DNA of 64,000 nt from Stutzerimonas stutzeri (GTDB lineage: Bacteria > Pseudomonadota > Gammaproteobacteria > Pseudomonadales > Pseudomonadaceae): positions 124,001 through 188,000 of the forward strand of contig NZ_JAMOHZ010000008.1 of NCBI RefSeq assembly GCF_024448715.1, given 5' to 3'. Below the pieces are notes generated by a model. That model was not told the origin of the DNA. It did no database searches and saw only the letters and a list, made by a program, of their open reading frames with translations. This document shows positions 7,698 through 17,223 of this stretch, in pieces (within the stretch, counting starts at the first letter, position 1; each line of letters begins with the position of its first letter). The translations under genes were made by a program, and so were the position numbers.

Positions 7698-8933
7698 ATG
7701 CGCCTAATCCATACCTCCGATTGGCACCTCGGCCAGACCCTCCACGGCCAGGACCGCGACTACGAGCACGCGCAATTCCTCGCGTGGCTGCTCGACCAGC
7801 TGACCCAGCACCAGCCGGATGCCCTGCTCATCGCCGGCGACATCTTCGACACGGTCAATCCGCCGCTCAAGGCCCAGGAGCGCCTCTACGATTTCATCGT
7901 CCGAGCCCACGAAAAACTGCCGCAGCTGGACATCGTGATGATCGCCGGCAATCACGACTCCGGCGGGCGCATCGAACTGCCCGGGCCGTTGATGAGGCGC
8001 CTCAACGCCCATGCCATCGGCCGCATCAGTTGGGTCGCGGAGAATCAGCTCGACCATGGCCGTCTGCTGGTGCCGCTGCATGACGCCACGGGTCAGGTCG
8101 CGGGATGGTGCCTGGCGCTGCCCTTCCTGCGCCCGGCGGAAGTTACCGGTGGCGATGCAGGCGACGACTACATGCTCGGTATCCGCCACGTTCACCAACA
8201 CCTGATCGCCGCGGCGGAAACACTGCGTCAGCCCGGCCAGGCGCTGGTCGCCATGAGCCACGCGCACATGGCGGGCGGTGCGGTGTCGGAGGACTCCGAG
8301 CGCAACATCGTCATCGGCAATGCCGAGGCGCTGCCGGCCAGCCTGTTCCCCGAACCCATCGCCTATGTCGCTCTCGGCCATCTGCACAAGCCGCAGCGCG
8401 TTGCCGGCCAGGAGCGCATCCGTTACAGCGGCTCGCCGCTACCGCTGTCGTTCGGTGAGATCAACTATCCGCATCAAGTACTGCTGGTGAGCTTCGATGG
8501 CCATCAACTCGCCAATGTCGAACCGCTGCCCGTACCCCGCGCCGTGGAGATGATCCGCATCGGCCGCGCGCCATTGGTGGACGTCATCGCCGCTCTCGAA
8601 GCGCTGCCAGCCATTGGTCTATTCAGTGAAAACCTGCCTTGGCTGGAAGTGCGGGTGCAGCTCGATGAGCCACTGCCGGACCTGCGCCAGCGCATCGAAA
8701 CGGCGCTCACCAACAAAGCCTGCCGACTGGTGCGCATCGCCAGCGAGTACGTCGGCAAACGCGGCGAAGCGGAATCTGAAGTGTTGCTCGGCCTCGATCA
8801 GATCACGCCGCAGGAACTCTTCACCCGCGCCTGGGAAGAGCAGTTCGGCAACCCGCCGGACGAGCAAGCATTGGATGATTTCGCCAGCCTGCTGCAGCGC
8901 GTCGAGTTCGCCGGCGAAGGAGACGACAAATGA
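7698..8933 (+). CDS. sbcD: exonuclease subunit SbcD
   Basis: A 411-residue Mre11-type nuclease subunit. The metallophosphoesterase motifs appear in order: IHTSDWHLGQ (D8, H10), LLIAGDIFDTVNPP, MIAGNHDSGGR, and the later SHAHMAGG and ALGHLHKPQ histidines. The C-terminal capping domain follows from about 280. With SbcC it forms the ATP-dependent dsDNA exonuclease and hairpin endonuclease that cleaves palindrome-derived structures in the cytoplasm. Its TGA overlaps the ATG of sbcC by four bases, so the two are coupled. A large inverted repeat of the kind SbcCD acts on lies directly upstream. Confidence 0.97.
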   Translation: MRLIHTSDWHLGQTLHGQDRDYEHAQFLAWLLDQLTQHQPDALLIAGDIFDTVNPPLKAQERLYDFIVRAHEKLPQLDIVMIAGNHDSGGRIELPGPLMRRLNAHAIGRISWVAENQLDHGRLLVPLHDATGQVAGWCLALPFLRPAEVTGGDAGDDYMLGIRHVHQHLIAAAETLRQPGQALVAMSHAHMAGGAVSEDSERNIVIGNAEALPASLFPEPIAYVALGHLHKPQRVAGQERIRYSGSPLPLSFGEINYPHQVLLVSFDGHQLANVEPLPVPRAVEMIRIGRAPLVDVIAALEALPAIGLFSENLPWLEVRVQLDEPLPDLRQRIETALTNKACRLVRIASEYVGKRGEAESEVLLGLDQITPQELFTRAWEEQFGNPPDEQALDDFASLLQRVEFAGEGDDK

Positions 8934-11900
8934 AGATCCTCGCCATCCGCCTGAAAAACCTCGCCTCGCTGGCAGGCGAGCAGGTCATCGACTTTACCGC
9001 CGAACCCTTGGCCAGCGCCGGGCTGTTCGCGATCACAGGGCCGACGGGTGCTGGCAAGAGCACCATTCTCGACGCGCTGTGCTTGGCGCTATTTGGCAGC
9101 ACGCCGCGGTTGGAAGACGTAGGCACCCAAGGCAAGGTTCCGGACGGCAGCGACGAGATAGGCAACACCGACGAGCGCAATCTGCTACGTCGCGGTTGCA
9201 GCAGCAGCTATGCAGAGGTGGATTTCGTCGGCGTCGATGGCCACCGCTACCGTGCCAGATGGGAAGTCAAGCGCGCCCGTGAGAAGGTCGACGGCCGCCT
9301 GCAGGCTAGCAACCAGAGCCTGCTGGACCTGGACCGCGACCAGCTGCTGGCCAGCGGCAAGAAACGCGAATTCAAGGAGCTGCTCGAAGCCAGACTCGGC
9401 ATGAACCTGGCGCAGTTCACCCGCGCCGTGCTGCTGGCGCAGAGTGAGTTCTCCGCCTTTCTCAAGGCCGATGACAACGATCGCGGCACCTTGCTGGAAA
9501 AACTCACCGATACCGGTCTCTATAGCCGCCTCGGCCAGGCCGCTTTCGAAGCAGCCAAGCGCGCCCGCGAAGCGCTGGCCGCCTTGCAACAACAGGCCGG
9601 AGGCGTGCAGCCGCTAGAGCCGGAAGCGCGCCAGACACTGGAGGCGCTGCACCAGACGCAGCTGGCCGACCTTAAAACCATCCAGCGTAAACTCGAGACC
9701 CTCAAGCAACAGCGCCAATGGCTGCAAGACCTTGCCCGCCTGCAAGGCGAACGCGACAACGCCCGGCAGCAACTCGCCGAGGCCGAAGAAGAGCAAGAAA
9801 ACCTCGCCGACGCCCGGCGCATCCTCGGGCTGTTCGAGCAGCTGGCGCCGCAACGCCATCGCTTCATCCGCGAGCGCGAGCTAGCCCCGCTGTTGGCAAA
9901 GGTCGACGAAACCCTGGCGCGACACGCGCGCGAGCACACCGCCGTACAGCGACGCCTCGATGAGCTGGAACAGGCTTGCAAGACTTCCACCGAGGCGCTG
10001 AAGGCTGCCGAGCAGACGCTGAAAGCTGCCGAACCTGGGCTGGCACAGGCGCGCCGTGACGAAGAACGCTTGGGCCACCTCAGCAACGATTTACGTGAGG
10101 CAGGCGGCCAAGCCGAACAGGCCGAAGCGGCGAGCAAGGGCGGCGAGCTGAAACTGACCCAATTGCGCCAGCAGCAAAATCAGACCGCTCAGCAGCTCGC
10201 CAGCCTCACCGACCAGCTTGTCACCAGCGCGGAGCTGCAACCGCTATGCGCGGCCTGGAATGGCTACCGCCCGCGCTTACAACAAGCGGTGCAGATTGCC
10301 TCCCGTCTCCAACAAGGCCGACATGAACTGCCGGCCCTGGAAGCCGCCGCCAAGGCCGCCGAAATGGCGCAGACCAAAGCACGAAAAGCGCTTGATGATT
10401 TGCAAGCGCAAATCGGTGGCGAAACCAGTCTCGGCGATCAACTGACGCAACTGACAGCGAGACGCGAAGCTTCCGACGAGGCTGAGCGTGGCATCGAAAA
10501 GCTGCACAACTTCTGGTCACGTCAACAGCAGCTGGCCACTCAGCAGCGCACCTTGCAAAGCGAACAGAGCCGCCAGCAGAACGAACTCGACGCCCTCACT
10601 CAGGCCGGCAAGTTCGCCCGCACCGAGCGCGACGACGCGGAAAAGACGCTCAAGGTGGTCCAGGCCGTGCTGGATCGCCAACGCCTGGCACGCAGCGCCA
10701 ATGTCGAAGCCCTGCGCGCGGCGTTGGTGCCGGGCGAGCCGTGCAGCGTATGCGGCAGTGCCGAGCACCCCTGGCACGACGGCGATGCCCTGCTCGCCGC
10801 GTTCGATCAGCAGGACGAGCGCGAAGCCGAGCAGGCTCAATTGCAACTCAAGGCCCAGAACGACAAGCTGCAAACCCTGCGCGATCAGCACATCGCCCTT
10901 ACAACCGGCATCAAGCAGAACGGGCAACGGCAGGCGGAAATCACCGACGAACTGGCGAAGCTCGAACCGCAACTGGCCGCGCTGCCTGCGTATACCGAAC
11001 TCTTGAGCCAGGCGGAAGCGGTCCGCGAATCCTGGCTCGATAGTCGCTTAGCGACACTCAAGGCCGACATCGCCGACGCCAATACCCGGCAGCGCGAACT
11101 GCTCAAGCTGCAACAGCAGAATGAAGAACTGCTAAAAGCTTCCCAGAGCGCGCGGGACGCTTGCGTACAGGCCACCCAGGCGTTAGCCGGCCAGCGCGAC
11201 GCCATCACCCGAGACGACGCGCGGCTCGAGGAGGAGCTGGCTGAGTTCGCCAGTCTGCTGCCAGCAGCCTTGCTCGCTCGTTGGCGCGACAAGCCTGCCG
11301 AGACCTTTATGCAGCTGGACGGCCAGGTCGAGACGCGGCGTCAGCAGGTCGACCAGCAGATGGCACTGGCAGAAGAACAGCAGCAGCGTCAGACAGCGCT
11401 AGAGCACGAGCAGTTGCAGCAACGACATCGCCTCGACCAGTACAAAACGTGCGCAGACCGCCTCGCCGAACTTCAAACCCGCGAACAGGCCTGCCGCCGG
11501 AGCCTTCGTGAGAGTCTTGGCGAGCAACCCAGCGCGCAAGCCTGGCAACGGCAGCTGGAAAGCGCGATCCAGGCCGCCCGCCAGCAGCAAGCAGAGGTCG
11601 ACCGGCAACTGAACGAGGCGCGCGTCGAATTGACCCGGCTCGCGGGCGAGCAGCAGAACTGCAGCCAGCGCCGCGAAGAGCTGCTGGCCGAACGCAGCGC
11701 ACTGAGCGAAGAGCTCGCCAGCTGGCGCGCAGTGCATCCAGATCTGGATGATGCGACGCTGGAACAACTTCTGCTGCTAGACGACACGCTCCTCGCCGAA
11801 GCGCGCGAGCGTTTGCGCAGCAACACCGAACAGCTTGCCCGTGGCCGCGAGCGCCTGGATGGCTGCGGGCAACGGCTGAAGGCGCATCAGATTGGGCAGC

Positions 11901-12583
11901 CAAGCCCACCGGACGCCGATAATCTGGAGGCGCAATTCAGCGCTCAGCAAGCCAGCTGTGATGATGCCGAACAGCGCAGTACCGAAACCCGCGCCGCGCT
12001 GCTCGACGACGATCGCCGCCGCAACCAGAGCCAGGCTTTACTCACGCAAATCGCCGATGCCACCACCGAAAGCCAGCGCTGGGGGCGCATCGCCGCGCTG
12101 ATCGGATCAAGCGACGGCGGTGCCTTCCGCAAGATCGCGCAAGCCTACAATCTGGACCTGCTGGTGCAGCACGCCAACGTACAACTGCGTCAGCTGGCGC
12201 GACGTTATCGGCTCAAGCGCGGTGGTAGCCCGTTGGGATTGTTGGTGATGGATACCGAGATGGGCGACGAACTGCGCTCGGTGCATTCGCTGTCCGGTGG
12301 CGAGACCTTTCTCGTCTCGCTGGCCCTGGCGCTCGGCCTGGCCTCGATGGCGTCGAGCAAGCTGAAGATCGAGTCATTGTTCATCGACGAAGGTTTCGGC
12401 AGCCTCGACCCCGAATCGCTGCAGATCGCCATGGACGCGCTGGATTCGTTGCAAGCCCAGGGGCGCAAGGTCGCGGTGATTTCACACGTGGCGGAAATGC
12501 ACGAGCGCATCCCTGTGCAGATTCAGGTGCAGCGGCAGGGCAACGGTCAGAGCGGACTGCGGATCACAGGAGGGGCAGGCTGA
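8930..12583 (+). CDS. sbcC: exonuclease subunit SbcC (SMC/Rad50-like ATPase)
   Basis: A 1217-residue Rad50-type protein. The N-terminal ATPase half has Walker A GPTGAGKST (residues 37-45) and a LAQSEFSAFL segment. Two very long Gln/Glu/Leu/Arg-rich coiled coils surround the zinc hook CSVC (C605 and C608). The C-terminal half carries the ABC signature LSGGETFLVSLALALGLA and Walker B SLFIDEGFGSLD. It partners SbcD in double-strand end processing. Length is typical of pseudomonad SbcC. The stop lies inside a hairpin that separates it from the convergent cytochrome gene. Confidence 0.97.
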   Translation: MKILAIRLKNLASLAGEQVIDFTAEPLASAGLFAITGPTGAGKSTILDALCLALFGSTPRLEDVGTQGKVPDGSDEIGNTDERNLLRRGCSSSYAEVDFVGVDGHRYRARWEVKRAREKVDGRLQASNQSLLDLDRDQLLASGKKREFKELLEARLGMNLAQFTRAVLLAQSEFSAFLKADDNDRGTLLEKLTDTGLYSRLGQAAFEAAKRAREALAALQQQAGGVQPLEPEARQTLEALHQTQLADLKTIQRKLETLKQQRQWLQDLARLQGERDNARQQLAEAEEEQENLADARRILGLFEQLAPQRHRFIRERELAPLLAKVDETLARHAREHTAVQRRLDELEQACKTSTEALKAAEQTLKAAEPGLAQARRDEERLGHLSNDLREAGGQAEQAEAASKGGELKLTQLRQQQNQTAQQLASLTDQLVTSAELQPLCAAWNGYRPRLQQAVQIASRLQQGRHELPALEAAAKAAEMAQTKARKALDDLQAQIGGETSLGDQLTQLTARREASDEAERGIEKLHNFWSRQQQLATQQRTLQSEQSRQQNELDALTQAGKFARTERDDAEKTLKVVQAVLDRQRLARSANVEALRAALVPGEPCSVCGSAEHPWHDGDALLAAFDQQDEREAEQAQLQLKAQNDKLQTLRDQHIALTTGIKQNGQRQAEITDELAKLEPQLAALPAYTELLSQAEAVRESWLDSRLATLKADIADANTRQRELLKLQQQNEELLKASQSARDACVQATQALAGQRDAITRDDARLEEELAEFASLLPAALLARWRDKPAETFMQLDGQVETRRQQVDQQMALAEEQQQRQTALEHEQLQQRHRLDQYKTCADRLAELQTREQACRRSLRESLGEQPSAQAWQRQLESAIQAARQQQAEVDRQLNEARVELTRLAGEQQNCSQRREELLAERSALSEELASWRAVHPDLDDATLEQLLLLDDTLLAEARERLRSNTEQLARGRERLDGCGQRLKAHQIGQPSPPDADNLEAQFSAQQASCDDAEQRSTETRAALLDDDRRRNQSQALLTQIADATTESQRWGRIAALIGSSDGGAFRKIAQAYNLDLLVQHANVQLRQLARRYRLKRGGSPLGLLVMDTEMGDELRSVHSLSGGETFLVSLALALGLASMASSKLKIESLFIDEGFGSLDPESLQIAMDALDSLQAQGRKVAVISHVAEMHERIPVQIQVQRQGNGQSGLRITGGAG

Positions 12584-12614
12584 GCGGCCCGCTATTGCGA
12601 AGCAGCTCAGCCTG
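12576..12614. terminator. hairpin at the sbcC/cytochrome b561 convergence
   Basis: Perfect 10-base arms CAGGCTGAGC (12576-12585) and GCTCAGCCTG (12605-12614) flank a 19-base loop and include the sbcC stop codon. No T-run follows, so intrinsic termination is uncertain; its place between convergent genes fits a transcription boundary. Confidence 0.45.
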
Positions 12615-12634
12615 AGGCAGCCGTGCGGGTGGCC

Positions 12635-13165
12635 TCAGCGCACCAGCGGCAACATGCCCTTGAGCACGTCGTCGCGACGCACGTAGTGATGCCAGAGAGC
12701 AACGGCGGCGTGACCCAGGATCATCGCGAAGAGTACGTACTGGCCGGCGATGTGGACGTCCTTCGCCGCGCCACGAATGTCGGATGAGATCGGCAGCGGC
12801 CCGATCTCCACCAGCCAGAACAGATTGATCGGCTTGCTGCCGAACAGCAGACCGGAGATCGGAATTATCAGCAGTAATAAATAGAGCAGCCCATGTCCGC
12901 CAGCGGCAGCAATTTGCTGCGTGCGCGATTGCTGGGGCTCGAGCTGCTGCGGCGGGATCTTGCGGCCACGGTAGGCCAGGCGCAGCAGGGTCAGCACCAG
13001 CACGGCGATACCCAACGACTTGTGCAAGGTGAATACGTTGCCCTTGCCGCCGAGTAGCGATGCGAAGAAATCTGCGCCGTAGGGCAACGCGATGATTGTC
13101 AGCACCAGCAACGCGCTGAGCCAGTGGAACAGGATCTGTACGGGAGTAAAACGTGCGGTAGTCAT
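12635..13165 (-). CDS. cytochrome b561-family membrane protein
   Basis: A 176-residue four-helix membrane protein. Helix 1 contains TPVQILFHWLSALLVL with a haem-ligand His, helix 2 the conserved LHKSLGIAVLVLTLLRLAYR, helix 3 GGHGLLYLLLLIIPISG, and helix 4 VHIAGQYVLFAMILGHAAVALWHH. These His positions match the YodB/CybB family, which binds two b haems and moves electrons between quinol and periplasmic acceptors (superoxide in the case of E. coli CybB). Monocistronic on the minus strand. The physiological partner is not evident from the neighbours. Confidence 0.88.
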   Translation of the reverse strand: MTTARFTPVQILFHWLSALLVLTIIALPYGADFFASLLGGKGNVFTLHKSLGIAVLVLTLLRLAYRGRKIPPQQLEPQQSRTQQIAAAGGHGLLYLLLLIIPISGLLFGSKPINLFWLVEIGPLPISSDIRGAAKDVHIAGQYVLFAMILGHAAVALWHHYVRRDDVLKGMLPLVR

Positions 13166-13466
13166 CCAGGCCTCGTGACAAGCGCACCAAGGTGCGACGG
13201 AAAAAAGCGCGACGATTTTCGCTCAAACGACGCCAGAACCCAAGCCAGGGCGGTTTCTCCATGTGGCTGGGATCTTTGGGTGAAAAGCGAACCGGCAGAC
13301 GCCGCTTGTGGCCGCGCGGCCGAAGTTCGCACGAGAAGAGAGAAACCAACGCACCGCTTGTGGCCGAGCGCCTGCCGCGACGACAGATCATCGCGAGCGG
13401 TGACAGCATACGAACCCAAGCTTTCAACAAACTGTCGACAACCTAAGCACTGCAGAGCCTGTCGCC
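13166..13466. other. intergenic region, no gene seen
   Basis: This divergent spacer of about 300 bases between the cytochrome b561 gene and the PhyH-type gene must contain both promoters. I see no convincing ORF. A 13-base word CCGCTTGTGGCCG occurs twice (near 13302 and 13355), too little to assign a role. Confidence 0.4.
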
Positions 13467-14222
13467 ATGCCAAAAACCACCGCTGCTCAGCTGCGTGCCA
13501 TGCACGAACAAGGTTTCGTCCTGCTGCCGCAGGCCCTGCGGCAGCAACAGATCGAAGACGTGCACACCGCCATCGATCGCCTCGAGCCAATCCATTGGGA
13601 TTATCAGGGGCTGGTGGATGACCACTATAAATGCGTGTTCAACCGCGATCCGCTCTGGCTGCCCTATCTCGATCTACCGGGCGTCATCGATCTGGCCGAA
13701 GCCTGCCTCGGTGCGGACTGCCATGTGATCGGACAGACCGCCTGGCGCAGCCGTCCGGGTTTCATCGGTGGCGAGCTGCATGCGGACTATCTGGCGATGG
13801 AGCTGCCGGAAGCGCTGTTGGCCGAACCCGCTTTCGAGCTGCCGATGCAGGTCTGCACGGCACATATTTATCTCGACCGGATCGATGCGGATCTGTGCCC
13901 CACGCTTGTGATTCCGGGTAGCCACCGCGCGGGCCGTAAACCACGCCCAGATGAAACCAGCTGGCATGGCCACGAACCAGAACCGGTGATCTGCGACGCC
14001 GGCGACGTACTGCTGTTTCGCAGCGATCTCTGGCACGCCGGCAGTCGCAACCGCACCGCCGACCGCAGCCGCTACCTGCTGCAAGTGCATTACGGCCGGC
14101 GCATGGTCGCGCAGAAGTTTTCGCCCTATCTGCAGTGGCGTTTCAACCCCGACGTGATCGCGGCAGCCACGCCGAGGCAGCGGCGCTTGTTGGGTGAGCA
14201 TGAAGCGGCGGAGTACGACTGA
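13467..14222 (+). CDS. phytanoyl-CoA dioxygenase (PhyH) family Fe(II)/2-oxoglutarate oxygenase
   Basis: A 251-residue cupin-fold oxygenase. The iron-binding facial triad is visible: H105-x-D107 in GGELHADYL and H190 in FRSDLWHAGSRN. R200 follows and is the likely 2-oxoglutarate carboxylate ligand. The N-terminus (LRAMHEQGFVLLPQALRQQQIEDV) is the usual PhyH entry segment. Such enzymes hydroxylate varied small molecules (phytanoyl-CoA, ectoine, halogenation substrates), so the substrate cannot be named. It is followed by cyanase in the same direction with an 85-base gap; co-transcription is possible. Confidence 0.82.
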   Translation: MPKTTAAQLRAMHEQGFVLLPQALRQQQIEDVHTAIDRLEPIHWDYQGLVDDHYKCVFNRDPLWLPYLDLPGVIDLAEACLGADCHVIGQTAWRSRPGFIGGELHADYLAMELPEALLAEPAFELPMQVCTAHIYLDRIDADLCPTLVIPGSHRAGRKPRPDETSWHGHEPEPVICDAGDVLLFRSDLWHAGSRNRTADRSRYLLQVHYGRRMVAQKFSPYLQWRFNPDVIAAATPRQRRLLGEHEAAEYD

Positions 14223-14307
14223 GCGATTTCTCTGGCATAGCTTCTGCAAGACGGGACAGACCGGCCGCCGCATGCGGCCCACCTAGTCCGACTCGAGAGG
14301 TAACGCC

Positions 14308-14757
14308 ATGATTTCCTGCCGCAGCCAAGTCACCCAGATGATCGTTTCCGCCAAGGTGCGCAAAAACCTTCGTTGGTGCGATATCGCCGAGTCCATCGGC
14401 ATGTCGAAGGAGTGGACTACGGCGGGATGCCTGGGCCAGATGGCGTTCGACAAAACTCAGGCGGAAACCCTCGGCAAGCTGTTCGAGCTGTCCGACGAAG
14501 CTGTGGCCTGGCTGCAAATCGTGCCCTATAAAGGGTCACTACCGACCACCGTGCCCACCGATCCGCTGATCTACCGCTGGTACGAACTCGTCAACGTCTA
14601 CGGCAGCACCATCAAGGAGCTGATCCATGAAGAATTCGGCGACGGCATCATGAGCGCCATCGATTTCTCTATGAACATCCAGCGTCAACCGGACCCGAAA
14701 GGCGATCGCGTGAACGTGGTGCTTTCCGGCAAGTTTCTGCCTTATAAGAGTTACTGA
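14308..14757 (+). CDS. cynS: cyanate hydratase (cyanase)
   Basis: A 149-residue enzyme that converts cyanate and bicarbonate to ammonia and CO2. The N-terminal helix-turn-helix-like domain (about 5-75) is followed by the unique C-terminal dimerisation domain. The catalytic triad is intact: R90 and E93 in IYRWYELVNVYG and S116 in GIMSAIDFSM. The C-terminus SGKFLPYKSY is highly characteristic. A GAGAGG ribosome site lies about eight bases upstream of the ATG. It is slightly shorter than E. coli CynS (156), mostly at the N-terminus. No cynT or cynX lies beside it; it is convergent with the ankyrin gene five bases away. Confidence 0.97.
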   Translation: MISCRSQVTQMIVSAKVRKNLRWCDIAESIGMSKEWTTAGCLGQMAFDKTQAETLGKLFELSDEAVAWLQIVPYKGSLPTTVPTDPLIYRWYELVNVYGSTIKELIHEEFGDGIMSAIDFSMNIQRQPDPKGDRVNVVLSGKFLPYKSY

Positions 14758-14762
14758 GCCGA

Positions 14763-15317
14763 TCAGCGCGTGCGAATCTCACCGCGCGCCAGGCTTTCAA
14801 CGTTGTTGCCCACCGAGTCGCTGGCGTCGAGGTCCGCGCCGCGCTCACGTAATGCTTCAAGCAAAGCGTCGCGTTGAAACAGCGCTGCATACATCGCAGG
14901 CGTCTGGCCGGCATTGTTGCGCTGATCCGGATCGCAATCGGTGGCCAGTAGCCGTTTGGCAATGCGCAGCTCACCTTTGAAGATCGCACCCATCAGAGCG
15001 GTGTTGCCGCGCTTGTCCTCGGCGCAGGCATCGGCGCCGGCCGTCAGCAGCTGTTCGACCGTGTCGGGATGGCCGTTGTAAGCCGCCAGGATCAACGCTG
15101 TGTAGCCTTTCTCGTCTGTTGTATTGAGGTCGTAACCGGCCTGAATGAATTCTGTGAGAACTTCGCTATCGCCGAATCGTGCGGCGTTGAAGAAGTAAAC
15201 GCGCAGCTGGCTCTGGACTTGCTCGGCGTCGCTGCTCAATACGGTGGCTGGCTCCGAAGCGCCGAAGGCGTGGCCGCCACCGAGCAGCAAGACAGCCGAT
15301 AGCAAAAGGCTTTTCAT
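14763..15317 (-). CDS. ankB: periplasmic ankyrin-repeat protein, partner of catalase KatB
   Basis: A 184-residue protein with a signal peptide (MKSLLLSAVLLLGGGHAFGA) and about four ankyrin repeats. Clear repeat cores are RFGDSEVLTEFIQAGYDLN, TALILAAYNGHPDTVEQLL, TALMGAIFKGELRIAKRLL and TPAMYAALFQRDALLEALR. It lies 78 bases downstream of katB on the same strand. In P. aeruginosa the katB-ankB pair is an OxyR-dependent operon, and AnkB there is needed for full catalase activity, probably by forming a protective lattice near the inner membrane. The same role is inferred here from synteny, signal peptide and repeats. Confidence 0.88.
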   Translation of the reverse strand: MKSLLLSAVLLLGGGHAFGASEPATVLSSDAEQVQSQLRVYFFNAARFGDSEVLTEFIQAGYDLNTTDEKGYTALILAAYNGHPDTVEQLLTAGADACAEDKRGNTALMGAIFKGELRIAKRLLATDCDPDQRNNAGQTPAMYAALFQRDALLEALRERGADLDASDSVGNNVESLARGEIRTR

Positions 15318-15395
15318 GTTCTGTTCCTGAAAATAGATGACCCGAGCAGGGCTCGGGTCGGTGGGCCGGCGTGCGTGGCGACGGCCTGCTGTGCG

Positions 15396-16940
15396 TCAAT
15401 CCTGCAGTTCGGCAGCCAGCGTCTTGACTCGCTTGAGGTCAGACTTGGCGACCTTGGTCAGTCCTTCGCCGTACTCGGCATCAGCCTTGTAGAAGAACGA
15501 CAGCAGGTGATAGCGAGCCTCCTCGTCGGTTTTGGCCAGCTCGCCACCCAGGGTGTTGATCAGATCCTTCTGCTCTTTACGAGTGAAGGAGCGATACAGT
15601 TCGCCGGTCTGCTTGAAGTTCTGCTCGCGATAGATCGGCGCCTGCTGCGTTGTCCCGGAAAGCGGCAATTGGCTATACAGACCGCGTGCAATTTCCTCTC
15701 GGTTCATGCGGCGGCTCGGCTGGTAGTTGACGCTGGTGGTGGTGTGGCCGGCATTCAGTTGACCATCCTGGTTGCCGTTGCTGACCTCGGCGCGCGGCTT
15801 GTTGATCGGCAGGCTCAGGGCGTTAGCACCGATGCGATACATCTGCGTATCGGCGTAGGCGAACAGGCGGCCTTGCAGCAGACGGTCCTCGGACGGTTCG
15901 ATACCTGGCACCAGATTCGACGGCGCCATGGCGACCTGTTCGGTTTCCTGGAAGACGTTATCGGGATTCTTGTTCAGCACCATGGTGCCGATCTTCTTCG
16001 ACGGGACCAGGTCCTCCGGCCAGATTTTGGTGGCGTCCAGCGGATCGAACTCGAACTTGGCCAGCGCTTCGGGCTCAAGTACCTGAAGGTACAGGTCCCA
16101 CTTCGGATAGTCGCCGCTATCGATGGCGCTGATCAGATCGCGAGTCATGTGGCTGTAGTCGCGCCCCTGGGTCTCTTGGACCTGCTTGGGATCGAGGTTC
16201 TTGACGCCCTGCTGGCTCTTCCAACCGAATTTCACGTAGCGGTATTCGCCCTCATCGTTGACGAATTTGTAGGCATGCACGCTGCTGCCATCCATGAAGC
16301 GATAGCCCACCGGTGTGCCGTAGTTGGAGTACAGCATGGTCAGGGTGCGCGTGGACTCCGGATGGTGAGAGAGGAAATCCATCCGGCGGGTATCGTCGTC
16401 GAGGTTGGTGCGCGGGTCAGTCTTGAAGGCGTGCACCATGTCGGGGAACTTGATGGCGTCGCGGATGAAGAAAGTCGGGAAGTTGTTACCGACCAGATCC
16501 CAGTTGCCTTCATCGGTATAGAACTTGGTGGCGAAGCCGCGGGGATCGCGCAGGGTCTCCGGCGAGTGGCTGTTGTTGGTCACGGCGGAGAAGCGCACGA
16601 ATACCGGCGTGGTGGTGCCTTTTTCGAAGACCTTGGCGAGGGTCAGGTCAGAAATGTCGGCAGTGGCAGTGAATTCGCCATGGGCACCAGTGCCGCGGGC
16701 ATGCACCACGCGCTCCGGTACACGCTCGCGGTCGAAACGCTGCAGTTTTTGTAGCAGCTGCACGTCCTGCAGCACGATCGGGCCGTTGGCGCCTGCGGTC
16801 TGGGAATTCTGGTTGTTGCCGACCGGAGCACCGTTGTCGCGGGTCAGCGGTGCGGCGTGGGCGGAAAGCGACAGCAAGCTCGCGCAAAGCACACCAAGCA
16901 GCATGCGTGCAGGCAAGGCGCCTGACAGGTAACGGTTCAT
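15396..16940 (-). CDS. katB: secreted small-subunit catalase KatB
   Basis: A 514-residue haem catalase with an N-terminal signal peptide (LLGVLCASLLSLSAHA), indicating periplasmic export as for P. aeruginosa KatB. The active-site His is H80 in RVVHARGTGAHG, and the distal Asn lies in WDLVGNNFPTFFIRD (about 152). The proximal haem segment GRLFAYADTQMYRIG contains the Tyr ligand. Length matches the clade of about 500 residues. It degrades H2O2. A four-part OxyR-like site lies about 100 bases upstream, and the ankyrin partner follows. A long antisense frame over the gene is a codon-bias artefact. Confidence 0.96.
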   Translation of the reverse strand: MNRYLSGALPARMLLGVLCASLLSLSAHAAPLTRDNGAPVGNNQNSQTAGANGPIVLQDVQLLQKLQRFDRERVPERVVHARGTGAHGEFTATADISDLTLAKVFEKGTTTPVFVRFSAVTNNSHSPETLRDPRGFATKFYTDEGNWDLVGNNFPTFFIRDAIKFPDMVHAFKTDPRTNLDDDTRRMDFLSHHPESTRTLTMLYSNYGTPVGYRFMDGSSVHAYKFVNDEGEYRYVKFGWKSQQGVKNLDPKQVQETQGRDYSHMTRDLISAIDSGDYPKWDLYLQVLEPEALAKFEFDPLDATKIWPEDLVPSKKIGTMVLNKNPDNVFQETEQVAMAPSNLVPGIEPSEDRLLQGRLFAYADTQMYRIGANALSLPINKPRAEVSNGNQDGQLNAGHTTTSVNYQPSRRMNREEIARGLYSQLPLSGTTQQAPIYREQNFKQTGELYRSFTRKEQKDLINTLGGELAKTDEEARYHLLSFFYKADAEYGEGLTKVAKSDLKRVKTLAAELQD

Positions 16941-17038
16941 TCACTCATCCTCTTCTAGTTTTTTATTGCGTCTGGAACGCAGCGGGAAGACTAGGAGCGG
17001 GCGCCTCGCCGCCCCAATTGAATAAGCGAAGCGGCGCG

Positions 17039-17075
17039 ATAGGCAGATTCTGTTTGTTAGAACATCGCAAGCAGT
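17039..17075 (-). promoter_or_regulatory. possible OxyR binding site upstream of katB
   Basis: Four tetramers at the OxyR spacing of seven bases can be read: ATAG (17039), CTGT (17050), AACA (17061) and CAGT (17072), against the consensus ATAG-CTAT-ATAG-CTAT. Only the first is exact, so this is a weak match supported mainly by the known peroxide control of katB. Confidence 0.3.
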
Positions 17076-17223
17076 ACACGCGTAAACACGCGATGCGTGA
17101 GCTGCGCGCTATTGCCACATTGACCGACGAAAATAAAACTGAAGACAGCGCGCTCTGGTCACACACAGCCGCTTCGTATTCGACTAAAGTAGCGGCCCTT
17201 TTTGCCCGCACGAGCCGCGCACC

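Noticed and set aside
15375-16754. 459-codon open frame antisense to katB
   Set aside because: katB is a full, motif-complete catalase; the opposing frame has low-complexity Val/Gly/Leu composition typical of GC-rich third-position bias and no recognisable motif.
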